DNA of 64,000 nt from Hyphomonas jannaschiana VP2 (GTDB lineage: Bacteria > Pseudomonadota > Alphaproteobacteria > Caulobacterales > Hyphomonadaceae). Of the stretch, positions 26,112-35,069 are shown one piece after another. Position 1 is the stretch's first letter. Every line of letters starts with the position of its first letter. The notes under the pieces were generated by a model. It did no database searches, was not told the DNA's origin, and saw only the letters and a program-made list of their open reading frames with translations. Position numbers and translations under genes: made by a program. Where the stretch lies: contig NZ_ARYJ01000012.1 of the NCBI RefSeq assembly GCF_000685215.1, positions 1-64,000 on the forward strand. Direction: 5' to 3'.

Positions 26112-26735
26112 TCAGCCGCGGCCGGTCATCCGCAGGAAGCGGTTGCGCAGGTCCGCGTCCGATTTGAAGACGCCAGTGAACTGGGTCGTGATCGTGGACA
26201 CATCCTTGTGGTGCACGCCGCGGGTCGACATGCACTCATGCACCGCGTCGATCAGCACGGCCGTGCCCATCGGGGCGAGGCTTTCCGTGATGGCGTCGCA
26301 GATCTGGGACGTCATCGTTTCCTGCGTCTGCAGGCGCTTGGAGAAGATCTCCACCACGCGTGCCAGCTTCGAGATGCCGACAACGGCTTCGGTCGGCATG
26401 TAGGCGACATAGGCCTTGCCGAGGAAGGGGGCCATATGGTGCTCACAATGGCTTTCCACGTCGATGTCGCGCAGCATGACGATGTCGTCATAGCCCTGAA
26501 CATCCTCGAAGGTCCGCGAGAGGTATTTCACCGGGTCTTCGGTATAGCCGGAGAACCATTCCTTGTAGGCATTGACCACGCGCTTCGGCGTATCGATCAG
26601 GCCTTCACGGGCCGGGTCGTCACCGGCCCACGCGATCAGCGTGCGAACCGCTTCTTCAGCTTCTTCCTGCGAGGGGCGTTTCACTGGGTTCGCGCGCGCA
26701 ATTTCATTCTTGGGTGTAATGGCGTCCATGGCCAT
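26112..26735 (-). CDS. folE: GTP cyclohydrolase I
   Basis: FolE converts GTP to 7,8-dihydroneopterin triphosphate, the first step to folate. The 207-residue protein has the zinc and catalytic motifs ESHCEHHMAPF and VHECMSTRGV, and GISKLARVVEIFSKRLQTQE. AAGGA lies ten bases before the ATG at 26735, and a second ATG two codons later is possible. Its leader region is unusually rich in inverted repeats. Confidence 0.97.
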   Translation of the reverse strand: MAMDAITPKNEIARANPVKRPSQEEAEEAVRTLIAWAGDDPAREGLIDTPKRVVNAYKEWFSGYTEDPVKYLSRTFEDVQGYDDIVMLRDIDVESHCEHHMAPFLGKAYVAYMPTEAVVGISKLARVVEIFSKRLQTQETMTSQICDAITESLAPMGTAVLIDAVHECMSTRGVHHKDVSTITTQFTGVFKSDADLRNRFLRMTGRG

Positions 26736-27092
26736 GATGTCGGAGTCCTTCGACTGAGGGACGGGGGTCGAGCCGGGGCGTCCCTTGAAGGTCTTTCACG
26801 CCTTCTGCCCGGACTTAACGCCCGCCCGGAGTTTGTACCCTCAGGGCGATAATCTGGAACATAAGGGCCATAAGCCCCGGTTTCCAGCTGATTCTACGGT
26901 GACGGCGCGTCACTGGATCAGCCGTCAGTTGCTTTTCGCTGCGTTAACTGGTACCGCCCGGCCCATGTTCGCGCCCGCTTCTGCCCTTTGTTGTCCTTGC
27001 TGTTGTTGCCGCTGAGGCCACAACGCGCCATTAGGTCTGTCAGACACTGACCCTGCCGGCATTTCCCGAACAAACCCGATCCAGAGACACAA
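26736..27092. promoter_or_regulatory. Divergent folE-cysS spacer with extensive RNA-like structure
   Basis: The 357-base spacer holds the promoters of folE (minus) and cysS (plus) and no supported gene. On the folE side, CCGGGGC (26773-26779) pairs with GCCCCGG (26874-26880), closing about 94 bases that contain smaller stems such as GAAGG/CCTTC and GCCC/GGGC. A separate nested palindrome lies at 26887-26922. A folate-sensing leader is possible because THF-II riboswitches precede folE in alphaproteobacteria. I could not match that consensus with confidence. Confidence 0.5.
26887..26922. repeat. Nested inverted repeat in the folE-cysS spacer
   Basis: The inner arms GTGACG (26899-26904) and CGTCAC (26908-26913) are separated by GCG, and the outer arms GCTGAT (26887-26892) and ATCAGC (26917-26922) are also perfect. 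No T-run follows on either strand. It may be a regulator site for either divergent gene. Confidence 0.6.
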
Positions 27093-28478
27093 ATGACCAT
27101 CCGCCTTTACGACACCGCTGCGCGTGAAAAACGCGTTTTCGAGCCGCAGGACCCCAAACGCGTGACGATGTATGTCTGCGGCCCCACGGTCTACAACTAC
27201 GCCCATATCGGCAATGCGCGTCCGCCCATCGTGTTCGACGTGCTGCGCCGCCTCTTGGTCCGTACCTATGGCGCCGACGCGGTCGTCTATGCCCGCAACA
27301 TCACGGACATCGAGGACAAGATCATCAAGGCCTCGCTGGAGACCGGCGAGCCGATCGCGGACATCACGAAGAAGTTCGCCGAAATCTACAATGCTGACAC
27401 CACCGCACTGAACGTGATGGCGCCGACCATCGAGCCGTGGGCGACGGGCCATGTGGCCGAGATGATCGACATGATCGAGAAGCTGGTCCGCCGCGGCTAT
27501 GCCTATGTCGGCAAGGAGGGCGTCTGGTTCTCGGTGAAGCAGATGAAGGATTACGGCAAGCTGTCGGGCCGCAGGCTGGAAGACAATGAGGCCGGCGCCC
27601 GCGTTGAAGTCGATGCCGACAAGCGCGACCCGGCTGATTTTGCCCTCTGGAAATTCGCCAAGCCCGGCGAGCCCGAAGACGCGATCTGGGACAGTCCGTG
27701 GGGCAGGGGCCGCCCCGGCTGGCACATCGAATGCTCCGCCATGGCGGCAAAGCATCTTGGCAAGACGATCGACATTCATGGCGGCGGTATCGACCTGCAA
27801 TTCCCGCATCATGAGAACGAAATCGCCCAGTCCGAATGCGCGCACGGCGAGGTCATGGCGAACTACTGGCTGCACAATGGCTTCCTCGACATGGGCGGGG
27901 AGAAGATGTCGAAATCGCTCGGCAATGTCGTGCTGGTGCATGACCTGCTGAAGGCATGGCCCGGCGAAGTGCTGCGCCTCGCCATGCTGAGCGGGCATTA
28001 CCGCGCGCCGCTCGACTGGACCGAAGACCTGCTGAAACAGGCCAAGACGACGCTCGACCGGATCTATGGCGCCCTGCGCCGGGTGTGGGAGGCAGACGGC
28101 GGCGAGGCCCGTGACACGGGCGTTTTGCGCGCGCTGGAAGATGACCTCAACACGCCGGAGGCGCTTGCGGAACTTTCCCGCCTTGCGAGCGAAGCCAACA
28201 CGGCGGCCGACCAGAAAGATGCCGCCGCCATGGCGAACGCGAAGGCGAACCTGCTGGCCGCCGGCAAGCTGCTTGGCCTGCTGACGCTGACCCCGAAAGA
28301 CTGGGAGCAGGGCGGGGACAATGACGAAAACGCCCGCATAGACGCCCTCGTGCAGGCCCGGGTCGATGCCCGCGCTAACAAGGACTGGGCCGAGGCCGAC
28401 CGGATCCGCAATGAACTCGCCGCCGAAGGCATCGAGATCATGGACGGGGCGGGCGGTTCGACCTGGCGCCGGGTCTAG
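27093..28478 (+). CDS. cysS: Cysteine--tRNA ligase
   Basis: CysS charges tRNA-Cys. The 461-residue class I synthetase has CGPTVYNYAHIGNARP with the HIGH-type motif HIGN (38-41), the zinc-binding cysteine and histidine residues around GWHIECSAM and HHENE, and the KMSKS loop in GGEKMSKSLGN. Length is typical. No T-box or other leader was recognised upstream, other than the shared structured spacer. Confidence 0.97.
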   Translation: MTIRLYDTAAREKRVFEPQDPKRVTMYVCGPTVYNYAHIGNARPPIVFDVLRRLLVRTYGADAVVYARNITDIEDKIIKASLETGEPIADITKKFAEIYNADTTALNVMAPTIEPWATGHVAEMIDMIEKLVRRGYAYVGKEGVWFSVKQMKDYGKLSGRRLEDNEAGARVEVDADKRDPADFALWKFAKPGEPEDAIWDSPWGRGRPGWHIECSAMAAKHLGKTIDIHGGGIDLQFPHHENEIAQSECAHGEVMANYWLHNGFLDMGGEKMSKSLGNVVLVHDLLKAWPGEVLRLAMLSGHYRAPLDWTEDLLKQAKTTLDRIYGALRRVWEADGGEARDTGVLRALEDDLNTPEALAELSRLASEANTAADQKDAAAMANAKANLLAAGKLLGLLTLTPKDWEQGGDNDENARIDALVQARVDARANKDWAEADRIRNELAAEGIEIMDGAGGSTWRRV

Positions 28479-28490
28479 CACGGCTACAAG

Positions 28491-28520
28491 CCCTTTCGCC
28501 GCCTTGCGCTGGCGGAAGGG
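28491..28520. other. Intercistronic hairpin between cysS and the scaffold gene
   Basis: CCCTTTCGCC (28491-28500) and GGCGGAAGGG (28511-28520) form a ten-base stem with one U-G pair and a ten-base loop. No T-run follows, so it may affect mRNA stability or translation rather than terminate transcription. Confidence 0.5.
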
Positions 28521-28539
28521 CAAGGCCATCTTGCCGACG

Positions 28540-28998
28540 ATGAGCGAGCTTTACCACAACCGCATTCTCGAACTGGCTGCCGGCATCCCGTATGTCGGAC
28601 GGCTCAGCGACGCCGAAGGCTCGGTGACCAAAGTCTCCCGCGTCTGCGGATCGGTCGTGCATGTCGACCTGAAACTGGACGAAACAGGCGAGACCGTTAC
28701 GGAAATCGCTGTCGATCCAAAGGCTTGCGCCCTCGGGCAGGCGGCAACGGCAATCCTGGCTGAACACGCCGTCGGCGCGCCGGTGTCCGAGATCATCGCC
28801 GCGCGCGATGCCCTGAAAGCCATGCTGAAAGACGGCGGCCCGCCGCCCGAAGGCCGCTTCTGGGAGCTGCGCCACCTGGAGCCCGTGGCCGACTATCCGC
28901 CCCGCCACGCCTCCACCATGCTCGCCTTCGAAGCCGCCGTCGCCGCCATCGAGGAAGCGCTGCAGAAGCGCGCCGCCGCCCGTGAAGCCGCCGAATAA
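28540..28998 (+). CDS. NifU-like iron-sulfur cluster assembly scaffold protein
   Basis: The 152-residue protein resembles the NifU/IscU N-terminal domain. It starts LYHNRILELAA and has cysteines in RVCGSVVHVDL and KACALGQAATAIL, a strand-helix order typical of the fold. It may hold or transfer Fe-S clusters, although the ligand set is reduced compared with IscU. The ATG at 28540 was chosen by family start, and the frame is open 58 codons further within cysS. The end overlaps yidD by 17 bases. Confidence 0.85.
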   Translation: MSELYHNRILELAAGIPYVGRLSDAEGSVTKVSRVCGSVVHVDLKLDETGETVTEIAVDPKACALGQAATAILAEHAVGAPVSEIIAARDALKAMLKDGGPPPEGRFWELRHLEPVADYPPRHASTMLAFEAAVAAIEEALQKRAAAREAAE

Positions 28999-29329
28999 CC
29001 GCCTGCGCCGCCGGGCAGCTTATGCGCTGCTCTGGGTCTACAAACATGGGCCGAGCCAGGTGATGTGGGCCTTTGGCGCGCGGTGCCAGCACACGCCAAC
29101 CTGTAGTGAGTACGGGGCTGAATGCATCTCCCGCTTTGGCTGGTGGCCGGGTTTCTGGATGACGCTGGCGCGGTTCCTGCGCTGCCGTCCGGGCGGGACG
29201 ATGGGCTGCGACCCGCCGCCTGAAACGAAACCCCAAGTGCCGCTCTGGCAGCCCTGGCGCTATGGCGACTGGACGGGCAGGGGCATGAAGCATGCCTGCA
29301 AGCCAGTTGAAAAGCGCCCGGAGGCATGA
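28982..29329 (+). CDS. yidD: YidD membrane protein insertion efficiency factor
   Basis: The 115-residue protein shows the YidD pattern: an amphipathic N-terminus, GARCQHTPTCSEYGAECISRFG with its cysteines, and RCRPGGTMGCDPPP. YidD helps YidC-dependent insertion of inner-membrane proteins. It starts at a GTG inside the end of the scaffold gene, so it is translationally coupled. The C-terminal tail is longer than in E. coli YidD. Confidence 0.92.
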   Translation: MKPPNNRLRRRAAYALLWVYKHGPSQVMWAFGARCQHTPTCSEYGAECISRFGWWPGFWMTLARFLRCRPGGTMGCDPPPETKPQVPLWQPWRYGDWTGRGMKHACKPVEKRPEA

Positions 29330-29706
29330 CATATCGCCGCCATGCATTTTCGTCTGATCACCGCTCTGACCACACGAACCCGCCGGGGTGCCTGACGCGC
29401 CTTCGGCCCGCACGCTCGTGCGCGCCCGCCTCATGCACCCGCCAAAAGCCCTGAAAACCGAGCCCTGAATGGTGCCGCCAAATCCGGCCGGAACACCATA
29501 AACAGGACCATATATACACCGTTTATGGACCATTTAGAGCTCGCCCCATTCCCGGAAGCCGCCTGACTGCATGCCGCCCGCTTTGAGGGTGGGAAAAGCG
29601 GTAAAGAAGCGCTAAGCAAGCCGCCGCATAAGGCTTTCAATCAAGGCTTTCCGGGCCCCTGGAGTTTGCGCCCCGCGCGGGCGACCGAAATCGAAGAAGA
29701 AGACCG
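29330..29706. promoter_or_regulatory. thrS upstream spacer with an eight-base inverted repeat
   Basis: The 377 bases before thrS contain no supported gene. The inverted repeat CCATAAAC (29496-29503) and GTTTATGG (29521-29528) flanks an AT-rich stretch (CATATATAC) that may be part of a promoter. No T-box specifier or antiterminator pattern was seen. Confidence 0.5.
29496..29528. repeat. Inverted repeat CCATAAAC-n17-GTTTATGG
   Basis: The perfect eight-base arms are 25 bases apart centre to centre, and GGACCAT is repeated directly at the edge of each half. The AT-rich block is unusual in this GC-rich window and lies about 180 bases before thrS. Confidence 0.6.
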
Positions 29707-31671
29707 ATGATCAAAGTAACGCTGCCTGATGGCTCAGAGCGGGAATATGCCGAAGGCGCCTCGCCGCTGGACGTGGCCGAGAGCATTTCCAAATCCCTCG
29801 CCAAAAAGGCCCTCGCCGCCAAGGTGGATGGCGAGATGTGGGACCTTGTCCGCCCTCTGGAGGGTGATGCCGAGGTGGCCATCATCACCGACCGCGACCC
29901 CGAAGGCCTTGAACTGATCCGCCACGATGCCGCCCATGTGCTGGCGCAGGCCGTCCAGGATCTGTATCCAGATACGCAGGTGACGATCGGCCCGGTCATC
30001 GATGACGGCTTCTACTATGACTTTGCCCGCGAAGAGCCGTTCTCATCAGACGATTTCGAGAAGATCGAAAAGAAGATGCGCGAGATCGTCGACGCCGATT
30101 ACCCGATCGTGCGCGAAGTCTGGGACAAGGACGAAGCGATCGAGACGTTCAAGAAGATCGGCGAGGACTATAAAGCGCAGATCATCGACGACATCATCCC
30201 GCCGGGCGAGGCGATCACGGTCTATCGCCAAGGCGACTGGTTCGACCTCTGCCGCGGCCCGCACCTTCCGTCCACGGGCAAGCTGCCGAAGGCGTTCAAG
30301 CTGATGAAGCTGGCGGGCGCTTACTGGCGCGGAGACTCGAAGAACGAGATGCTGCAGCGCATGTACGGCACGGCCTGGGCGAACGAGAAAGACCTCAAGG
30401 CTCATCTCGTGCGTCTGGAAGAAGCCGAGAAGCGTGACCACCGGAAGCTTGGCCAGCAGCTGGACCTGTTCCACCTGCAGCCTGAAGCGCAGGGGTCTGT
30501 GTTCTGGCACCCGAAAGGCTTCATGATCTGGCGCCAGCTGGAGGCCTATATCCGCCGCGCGCAGGATGAAGACGGCTATGTCGAGGTGAAGACGCCGCAA
30601 CTGCTCGACTCTGTGTTCTGGGAAAAATCCGGCCACTGGGACAAGTTCCGCGAGAACATGTTCGTGGTGCCTGACTTCATTCCGAATACGGATGAGGACG
30701 AGGTCAAGATTCCGGCGGAAACGAGCCTGATGGCGCTGAAGCCGATGAACTGCCCGGCGCACGTTCAGATCTTCAAGAACGCCCAGCGCTCCTACCGGGA
30801 CCTGCCGATCCGCATGGCGGAATTCGGCTGCTGTCACCGCAACGAAGCGCACGGCGCGCTGCACGGGCTGATGCGCGTGCGGCAGATGACGCAGGACGAT
30901 GCCCACATTTTCTGCCGTGAAGACCAGATCGGTGAGGAAACGCTGCGCTTCCTGAAGCTGTTCTCCCGCGTCTACAATGATTTCGGCCTGACGGAGATTT
31001 CCTACAAGCTCGCCACGCGCCCGGACGTACGCGGCGGAACGGATGAGAACTGGGACCGCGCCGAAAAGGCGCTGGCCGACGCCCTGACCGAAGCCGGGCT
31101 CGAATTCGAGATCGCCGAAGGGGAGGGCGCCTTTTACGGCCCCAAACTCGAATTCCACCTGACGGACGCCATCGGGCGGACATGGCAGTGCGGCACGTTC
31201 CAGCTGGACTATGTCCTGCCGGAACGTCTGGATGCGGAGTATACCGGTTCCGACGGCGCCAAGCATCGGCCGGTCATGCTGCACCGCGCCGTGTTCGGCA
31301 CGTTTGAACGTTTCATGGGCATCCTGATTGAGAACTATGCCGGGGCGTTCCCGATGTGGCTTTCCCCGGTTCAGGTCGTCGTGGCTGCCATCACGGATGC
31401 CGCCAATGATTATGCCGAGGAAGCCGCCGCGGCGCTTCGCAAGGCTGGCCTGCGCGTGGAGACGGATCTTCGCAATGAGAAGATCAACTACAAGGTCCGC
31501 GAGCATTCGCTGCAGAAAGTGCCGGTGATTGCCGTTGTCGGCGGGCGCGAGGCGGAGGAGCGCACGCTGGCGCTGCGCCGGCTTGGCTCGAACGGCCAGC
31601 AGATCATCGCGCTGGACGAAGCGGCCGTGTCATTGGCACAGGAAGGCCTTGCACCGGACCTGAAGGCCTGA
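29707..31671 (+). CDS. thrS: Threonine--tRNA ligase
   Basis: ThrS charges tRNA-Thr. The 654-residue protein has the N-terminal TGS domain (about 1-65), an editing domain with [10 protein letters not shown] and YYDFA, the class II catalytic core with [20 protein letters not shown] and [12 protein letters not shown], and a C-terminal anticodon-binding domain from about 545. All expected zinc and catalytic segments are visible. The gene follows yidD after a long spacer and so likely has its own promoter. Confidence 0.97.
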   Translation: MIKVTLPDGSEREYAEGASPLDVAESISKSLAKKALAAKVDGEMWDLVRPLEGDAEVAIITDRDPEGLELIRHDAAHVLAQAVQDLYPDTQVTIGPVIDDGFYYDFAREEPFSSDDFEKIEKKMREIVDADYPIVREVWDKDEAIETFKKIGEDYKAQIIDDIIPPGEAITVYRQGDWFDLCRGPHLPSTGKLPKAFKLMKLAGAYWRGDSKNEMLQRMYGTAWANEKDLKAHLVRLEEAEKRDHRKLGQQLDLFHLQPEAQGSVFWHPKGFMIWRQLEAYIRRAQDEDGYVEVKTPQLLDSVFWEKSGHWDKFRENMFVVPDFIPNTDEDEVKIPAETSLMALKPMNCPAHVQIFKNAQRSYRDLPIRMAEFGCCHRNEAHGALHGLMRVRQMTQDDAHIFCREDQIGEETLRFLKLFSRVYNDFGLTEISYKLATRPDVRGGTDENWDRAEKALADALTEAGLEFEIAEGEGAFYGPKLEFHLTDAIGRTWQCGTFQLDYVLPERLDAEYTGSDGAKHRPVMLHRAVFGTFERFMGILIENYAGAFPMWLSPVQVVVAAITDAANDYAEEAAAALRKAGLRVETDLRNEKINYKVREHSLQKVPVIAVVGGREAEERTLALRRLGSNGQQIIALDEAAVSLAQEGLAPDLKA

Positions 31672-31735
31672 GACGATTCTGAACGGCTGATCAGGGCAGC
31701 TGACAAGCGGGGCGAGTAGAATAGAAGTGCGACTC

Positions 31736-32980
31736 ATGTCCTACGCGCCTGTGCTTGCTGCTGCTTTCGTGCTCTGGCCCCTGATGGGCCTGCTCGGCGC
31801 GCAGGGCTATACCCCGCTTCTCGGCCTGGCGGCCCTGCCGGCGCTGGCGCTCGCCCGGCCGAAATGGCCCCCGGCAGTCTATGCCATCCCGGCCTTTCTG
31901 TTCGTGGTCTGGGTGGTGATCGGCGAGGCATGGTCGCCGGTCTCTACCGGCCTCGTCAGCGGCAGTTTGCTGGAAGGCAATTTTGCCGTGAAGGCCTCCA
32001 GCCTGCGGATCTTCCTGACGGCCGTCTTTGCCCTTCTGGCAGTCGGCGGCGCATTGCGCATTGCGGAAGGTGGCGCGCAGATCACCACACGCGTGATGCT
32101 GGGCGCGTTCGCAGCGCAGGGGCTGATCCTGGCGATCACGGTGATTTTCTCCGGTCCGTTGCTGAGGATGGTCTATGGGACGGACCCGAACGAACTGAAC
32201 TCCGGCATCCAGAATCTGGGGCGCAATGCGAACGCGTTTGCGCTCGTCCTGCCGATCCTGATCGCTTATCTCTCGGCCCGCCCGCAATTCTTCTGGAAGC
32301 CGGTGGTGGCGCTACTGGTGGTCACCAGCCTGCTGATCTTCGCCCGGCTCGATGCGCAGAGCCCGATGATCGGGCTGGTTTTCATGATGGCGGCGATCGG
32401 CCTCGTTCAGGCGATGCCGAAACTCGGCTTCCGGGTCCTGTTCACTTCGCTTGGCGCCTATGTGGCGGCGGCGCCCATGCTGATCGGGACGACGCTGAAA
32501 CTGCTGGAGGCGTACAACATCCACCTTCCGGGCTCGTTCCAATCGCGGGCCTGGGCCTGGCATGTCGTGATCAACAAAGTGTCCGAACGGCCGGTGACGG
32601 GCCATGGCATCTCCGCCTCGAAGACCTGGAACCAGACCTATGCCGACTATCCCGAATGGGCGGCGCACCTGCCGGAGAACTGGCAGTATTATCCCGTTGT
32701 TCCGGGACATCCGCACAATATGGCGCTGCAGATCTGGGCCGAAACCGGGATGATCGGCGCGGTGCTGGTGGCTTTCTCGCTTGTCCTGCTGGGCTTCCGT
32801 CTTCCGGCGCCGGGCCAGATGCGGGCCGATGTCCGCTATGCCATCGCAGGCGTGATGGGTGTGGCGCTCAGCGTGTTCAGCTTCGCCTACAATATGTGGA
32901 ACGAGGCTTTCTGGTCGAGCGTGGCACTGGCGGCGATCGCGATTATCCTGCTTGCCAAACGCCGGCGGGAATCTCTGTGA
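31736..32980 (+). CDS. O-antigen ligase family (Wzy/WaaL-like) membrane protein
   Basis: The 414-residue protein is almost entirely hydrophobic helices, about ten to twelve, with a large periplasmic loop holding GHPHNMALQIWAETG. This is the His-containing signature of O-antigen ligases and polymerases. It would join or polymerise surface polysaccharide in the inner membrane. I chose the ATG at 31736; a GTG three codons upstream (31727) is also possible. Its stop overlaps the GTG of the glycosyltransferase. Confidence 0.85.
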   Translation: MSYAPVLAAAFVLWPLMGLLGAQGYTPLLGLAALPALALARPKWPPAVYAIPAFLFVVWVVIGEAWSPVSTGLVSGSLLEGNFAVKASSLRIFLTAVFALLAVGGALRIAEGGAQITTRVMLGAFAAQGLILAITVIFSGPLLRMVYGTDPNELNSGIQNLGRNANAFALVLPILIAYLSARPQFFWKPVVALLVVTSLLIFARLDAQSPMIGLVFMMAAIGLVQAMPKLGFRVLFTSLGAYVAAAPMLIGTTLKLLEAYNIHLPGSFQSRAWAWHVVINKVSERPVTGHGISASKTWNQTYADYPEWAAHLPENWQYYPVVPGHPHNMALQIWAETGMIGAVLVAFSLVLLGFRLPAPGQMRADVRYAIAGVMGVALSVFSFAYNMWNEAFWSSVALAAIAIILLAKRRRESL

Positions 32981-33786
32981 GCCTGCCGGCGATCAGCGCG
33001 CTGGTCGTGTCCTACAAGACAGGCCCGCGTCTGCATGAGGCGCTCTATGCGCTGAAGGGCGATCCGGACATCACAGAGATCATCCTTGTCGACAATGGCA
33101 ATCCGCCAGCCGATGAGGCCTGGATCGACCGGTTCGTGGCAGCTTGTCCGAAGGCGCGGCTGATCCGGGAAGGGGATAATCCGGGCTTCGGCGCGGCCAT
33201 GAACCGGGCGGCGGGGCAGGCGAGGGGAGACCTGCTGCTCGCCTGCAATCCGGATTGCGTCATCAAGCGCGGCGCGATGCGGCCGATGGCCGATGCACTG
33301 GAAAGTGCGCCGCGCCCGGCCATTGTGGGGGGGCGGATATTTGGCCTCGATGGGCGGGAAGAACGCGGCGCGCGGCGCAACACGCTGACGTTGTGGAACG
33401 CCATTGGCCTTGGCCGCTGGGCGCTCGACGGCACGCCGGAGCCGGACGGGCCTGTCCGCGTCGGCGCGGTCACGGGCGCCTTCTTCCTGATCCGCGCAGA
33501 AGATTACCGCGCGCTGGGCGGGTTCGATGAAGCCTATTTCCTGCATGTCGAGGATGTGGACCTGTGCCGCCGGGCGATTGAGGCGGGCGGTTCTGTTACC
33601 TACCAGCCGAAGGCGGGTGCGCTGCACTACACCTCCACCTCGGATGCGCCGCGGGACAAGGTGCAGGCTCACAAGGCGGCGAGCCTGAAACGCTATTTCC
33701 GGAAGTTCGCAAAGACGCCGGGGGAGAAGATTGCTGCCGCGCTGATGGTGCCGCTGATTGGTCTTGCGATGCGCCTGCGCGGCTAG
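32977..33786 (+). CDS. Family 2 glycosyltransferase, rhamnosyltransferase-like
   Basis: The 269-residue GT-A enzyme has ALVVSYKTGPRL at the N-terminus, ILVDNG, GFGAAMNRAA, the nucleotide-sugar motif NPDC in place of DxD, and YFLHVEDVDLCRR near the acceptor site. It likely transfers a sugar such as rhamnose during surface polysaccharide synthesis. The GTG start lies in the stop of the ligase-like gene, so the two function together. Confidence 0.9.
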   Translation: MSLPAISALVVSYKTGPRLHEALYALKGDPDITEIILVDNGNPPADEAWIDRFVAACPKARLIREGDNPGFGAAMNRAAGQARGDLLLACNPDCVIKRGAMRPMADALESAPRPAIVGGRIFGLDGREERGARRNTLTLWNAIGLGRWALDGTPEPDGPVRVGAVTGAFFLIRAEDYRALGGFDEAYFLHVEDVDLCRRAIEAGGSVTYQPKAGALHYTSTSDAPRDKVQAHKAASLKRYFRKFAKTPGEKIAAALMVPLIGLAMRLRG

Positions 33787-33798
33787 GTCAGGTCTGTT

Positions 33799-34245
33799 TC
33801 AATTCTGGGGCCTCCAGTCCGGCGGGGCGAGTTCGAAGCCTGCAAAGTCGAAGCCCGGCGCCACCACGCAGGAGACCAGCGTCCAGGCGCCCAGTGTTTC
33901 GGCAGTCTGCCAGTGATGCGCAGAGACAACGCCTTGCAATGACTGCCCCGCGCGCAAGTCCGGCCCGAGCGTGATGGTGCGCGGATCGGCGCCGTCCGGC
34001 GTAGCGGTCGTCAGCACCAGCGGCCCGCCTGCCTGCCACAGCCACATCTCGTCGGCATCGACCCGGTGCCAGGCGGAGACCTCATCGGCTTGCAGCAGGA
34101 AATGGATCAGCGTGGAGGCCGGGCGCTCGCCCTCAGCTGCAGCGGCACGGAAAGTCTCCACATAATGCCCGCCCTCCGGGTGCGGCGCCATGTTCAGGAG
34201 ACGGATCACCTCCCGTGCGCCAAGGTCGCCGGAGATGGCCTGCAT
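33799..34245 (-). CDS. DUF985 cupin domain protein
   Basis: The 148-residue cupin has HPEGGHYVETF, a pattern ending in STLIHFLL, WHRVDADEMW and the C-terminal LVSCVVAPGFDFAGFEL, which mark the DUF985 (cupin_5) family. Function is unknown; a sugar or small-molecule isomerase role has been guessed for the family. The ATG shares its A with the TGA of gloB (TGATG). The TTG codon just before could also be read as a start. Confidence 0.88.
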   Translation of the reverse strand: MQAISGDLGAREVIRLLNMAPHPEGGHYVETFRAAAAEGERPASTLIHFLLQADEVSAWHRVDADEMWLWQAGGPLVLTTATPDGADPRTITLGPDLRAGQSLQGVVSAHHWQTAETLGAWTLVSCVVAPGFDFAGFELAPPDWRPQN

Positions 34246-35018
34246 CAAAACTTGTCCTTGCGGCCGCGGATTTCGGCGAAGGTTGCGACCGCGTCGCCGG
34301 GGTGGCCCATCGCGGCCTGAAGCTCCGGCACATCGGCGCGCAGGAAGGGGTTGGTGGCGAGTTCCCGGCTGAGTACCGTCGGTACGGTCGGGATGCCCTT
34401 GGCGCGGCGCTCGTCGATCTGTCTCACATAGGCGGCAAGGTCTGCATTGCCGGTCTCGATCGTCTCGGCAAAGCGGGCATTGGCCTGGGTGTATTCATGC
34501 GCGCAATAGATCGTTGTCTCCGGCGGCAGGGCCTTCAGCTTGGAGAGACTGTTCCACATCATTTCCATCGTGCCTTCGAAGACGCGCCCGCAGCCGAGCG
34601 CGAAGAGGGCGTCTCCAACAAAGGCTTTGTCCTGCTCCGCGAAGTGATAGGCGATGTGGCCCAGCGTATGGCCCGGCACGTCCAGCACACTTGCTGTCGC
34701 GCGGCCAAACTCGACTGTGTCGCCTTCCTTCAGCGTCACATCAATGCCGGGGATCTTCTCTGCCTCACCCGCGGGGCCGTAGATGGTGCAGCCGGTGGCT
34801 TCCTTGATCTTCATGTTCCCGCCGGCATGATCGGGGTGCCAGTGCGTGTTGAGGATATGGCTGATATGCCAGCCCATCCGCTTCGCCTCGGCCAGGTATT
34901 TGTCGGCGTCAGGCGTGTCGATGGCGGCGGTCTCGCCTGAATAGGCTTCATGCACGAGATAGCCGTAATTATCGTTCAGGCAGGGAAATCGGTGTACGTC
35001 GAGGGTGATCTTGGTCAT
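34245..35018 (-). CDS. gloB: Hydroxyacylglutathione hydrolase (glyoxalase II)
   Basis: GloB hydrolyses S-lactoylglutathione in methylglyoxal detoxification. The 257-residue metallo-beta-lactamase-fold protein has THWHPDHAGG (58-67), DVPGHTLGHIAYH, GDALFALGCGRVFEG and CAHEYTQANARFA, covering both metal sites and the glutathione-binding C-terminus. The start at 35018 has GGAG eight bases upstream, although the frame is open 121 codons further. It is divergent from the methyltransferase at 35070. Confidence 0.96.
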   Translation of the reverse strand: MTKITLDVHRFPCLNDNYGYLVHEAYSGETAAIDTPDADKYLAEAKRMGWHISHILNTHWHPDHAGGNMKIKEATGCTIYGPAGEAEKIPGIDVTLKEGDTVEFGRATASVLDVPGHTLGHIAYHFAEQDKAFVGDALFALGCGRVFEGTMEMMWNSLSKLKALPPETTIYCAHEYTQANARFAETIETGNADLAAYVRQIDERRAKGIPTVPTVLSRELATNPFLRADVPELQAAMGHPGDAVATFAEIRGRKDKF

Positions 35019-35069
35019 CTTTGTCTCCTGAAGACGTCTCCAGAGGACTGGCCTAGCACAGGGAAACTC

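Noticed and set aside
26925-28529. A 534-codon minus-strand open frame over cysS
   Set aside because: cysS has intact HIGH and KMSKS motifs on the plus strand; the antisense product shows none.
29330-29706. T-box leader for thrS
   Set aside because: No T-box sequence, specifier loop or antiterminator was seen, and T-boxes are rare outside Gram-positives.
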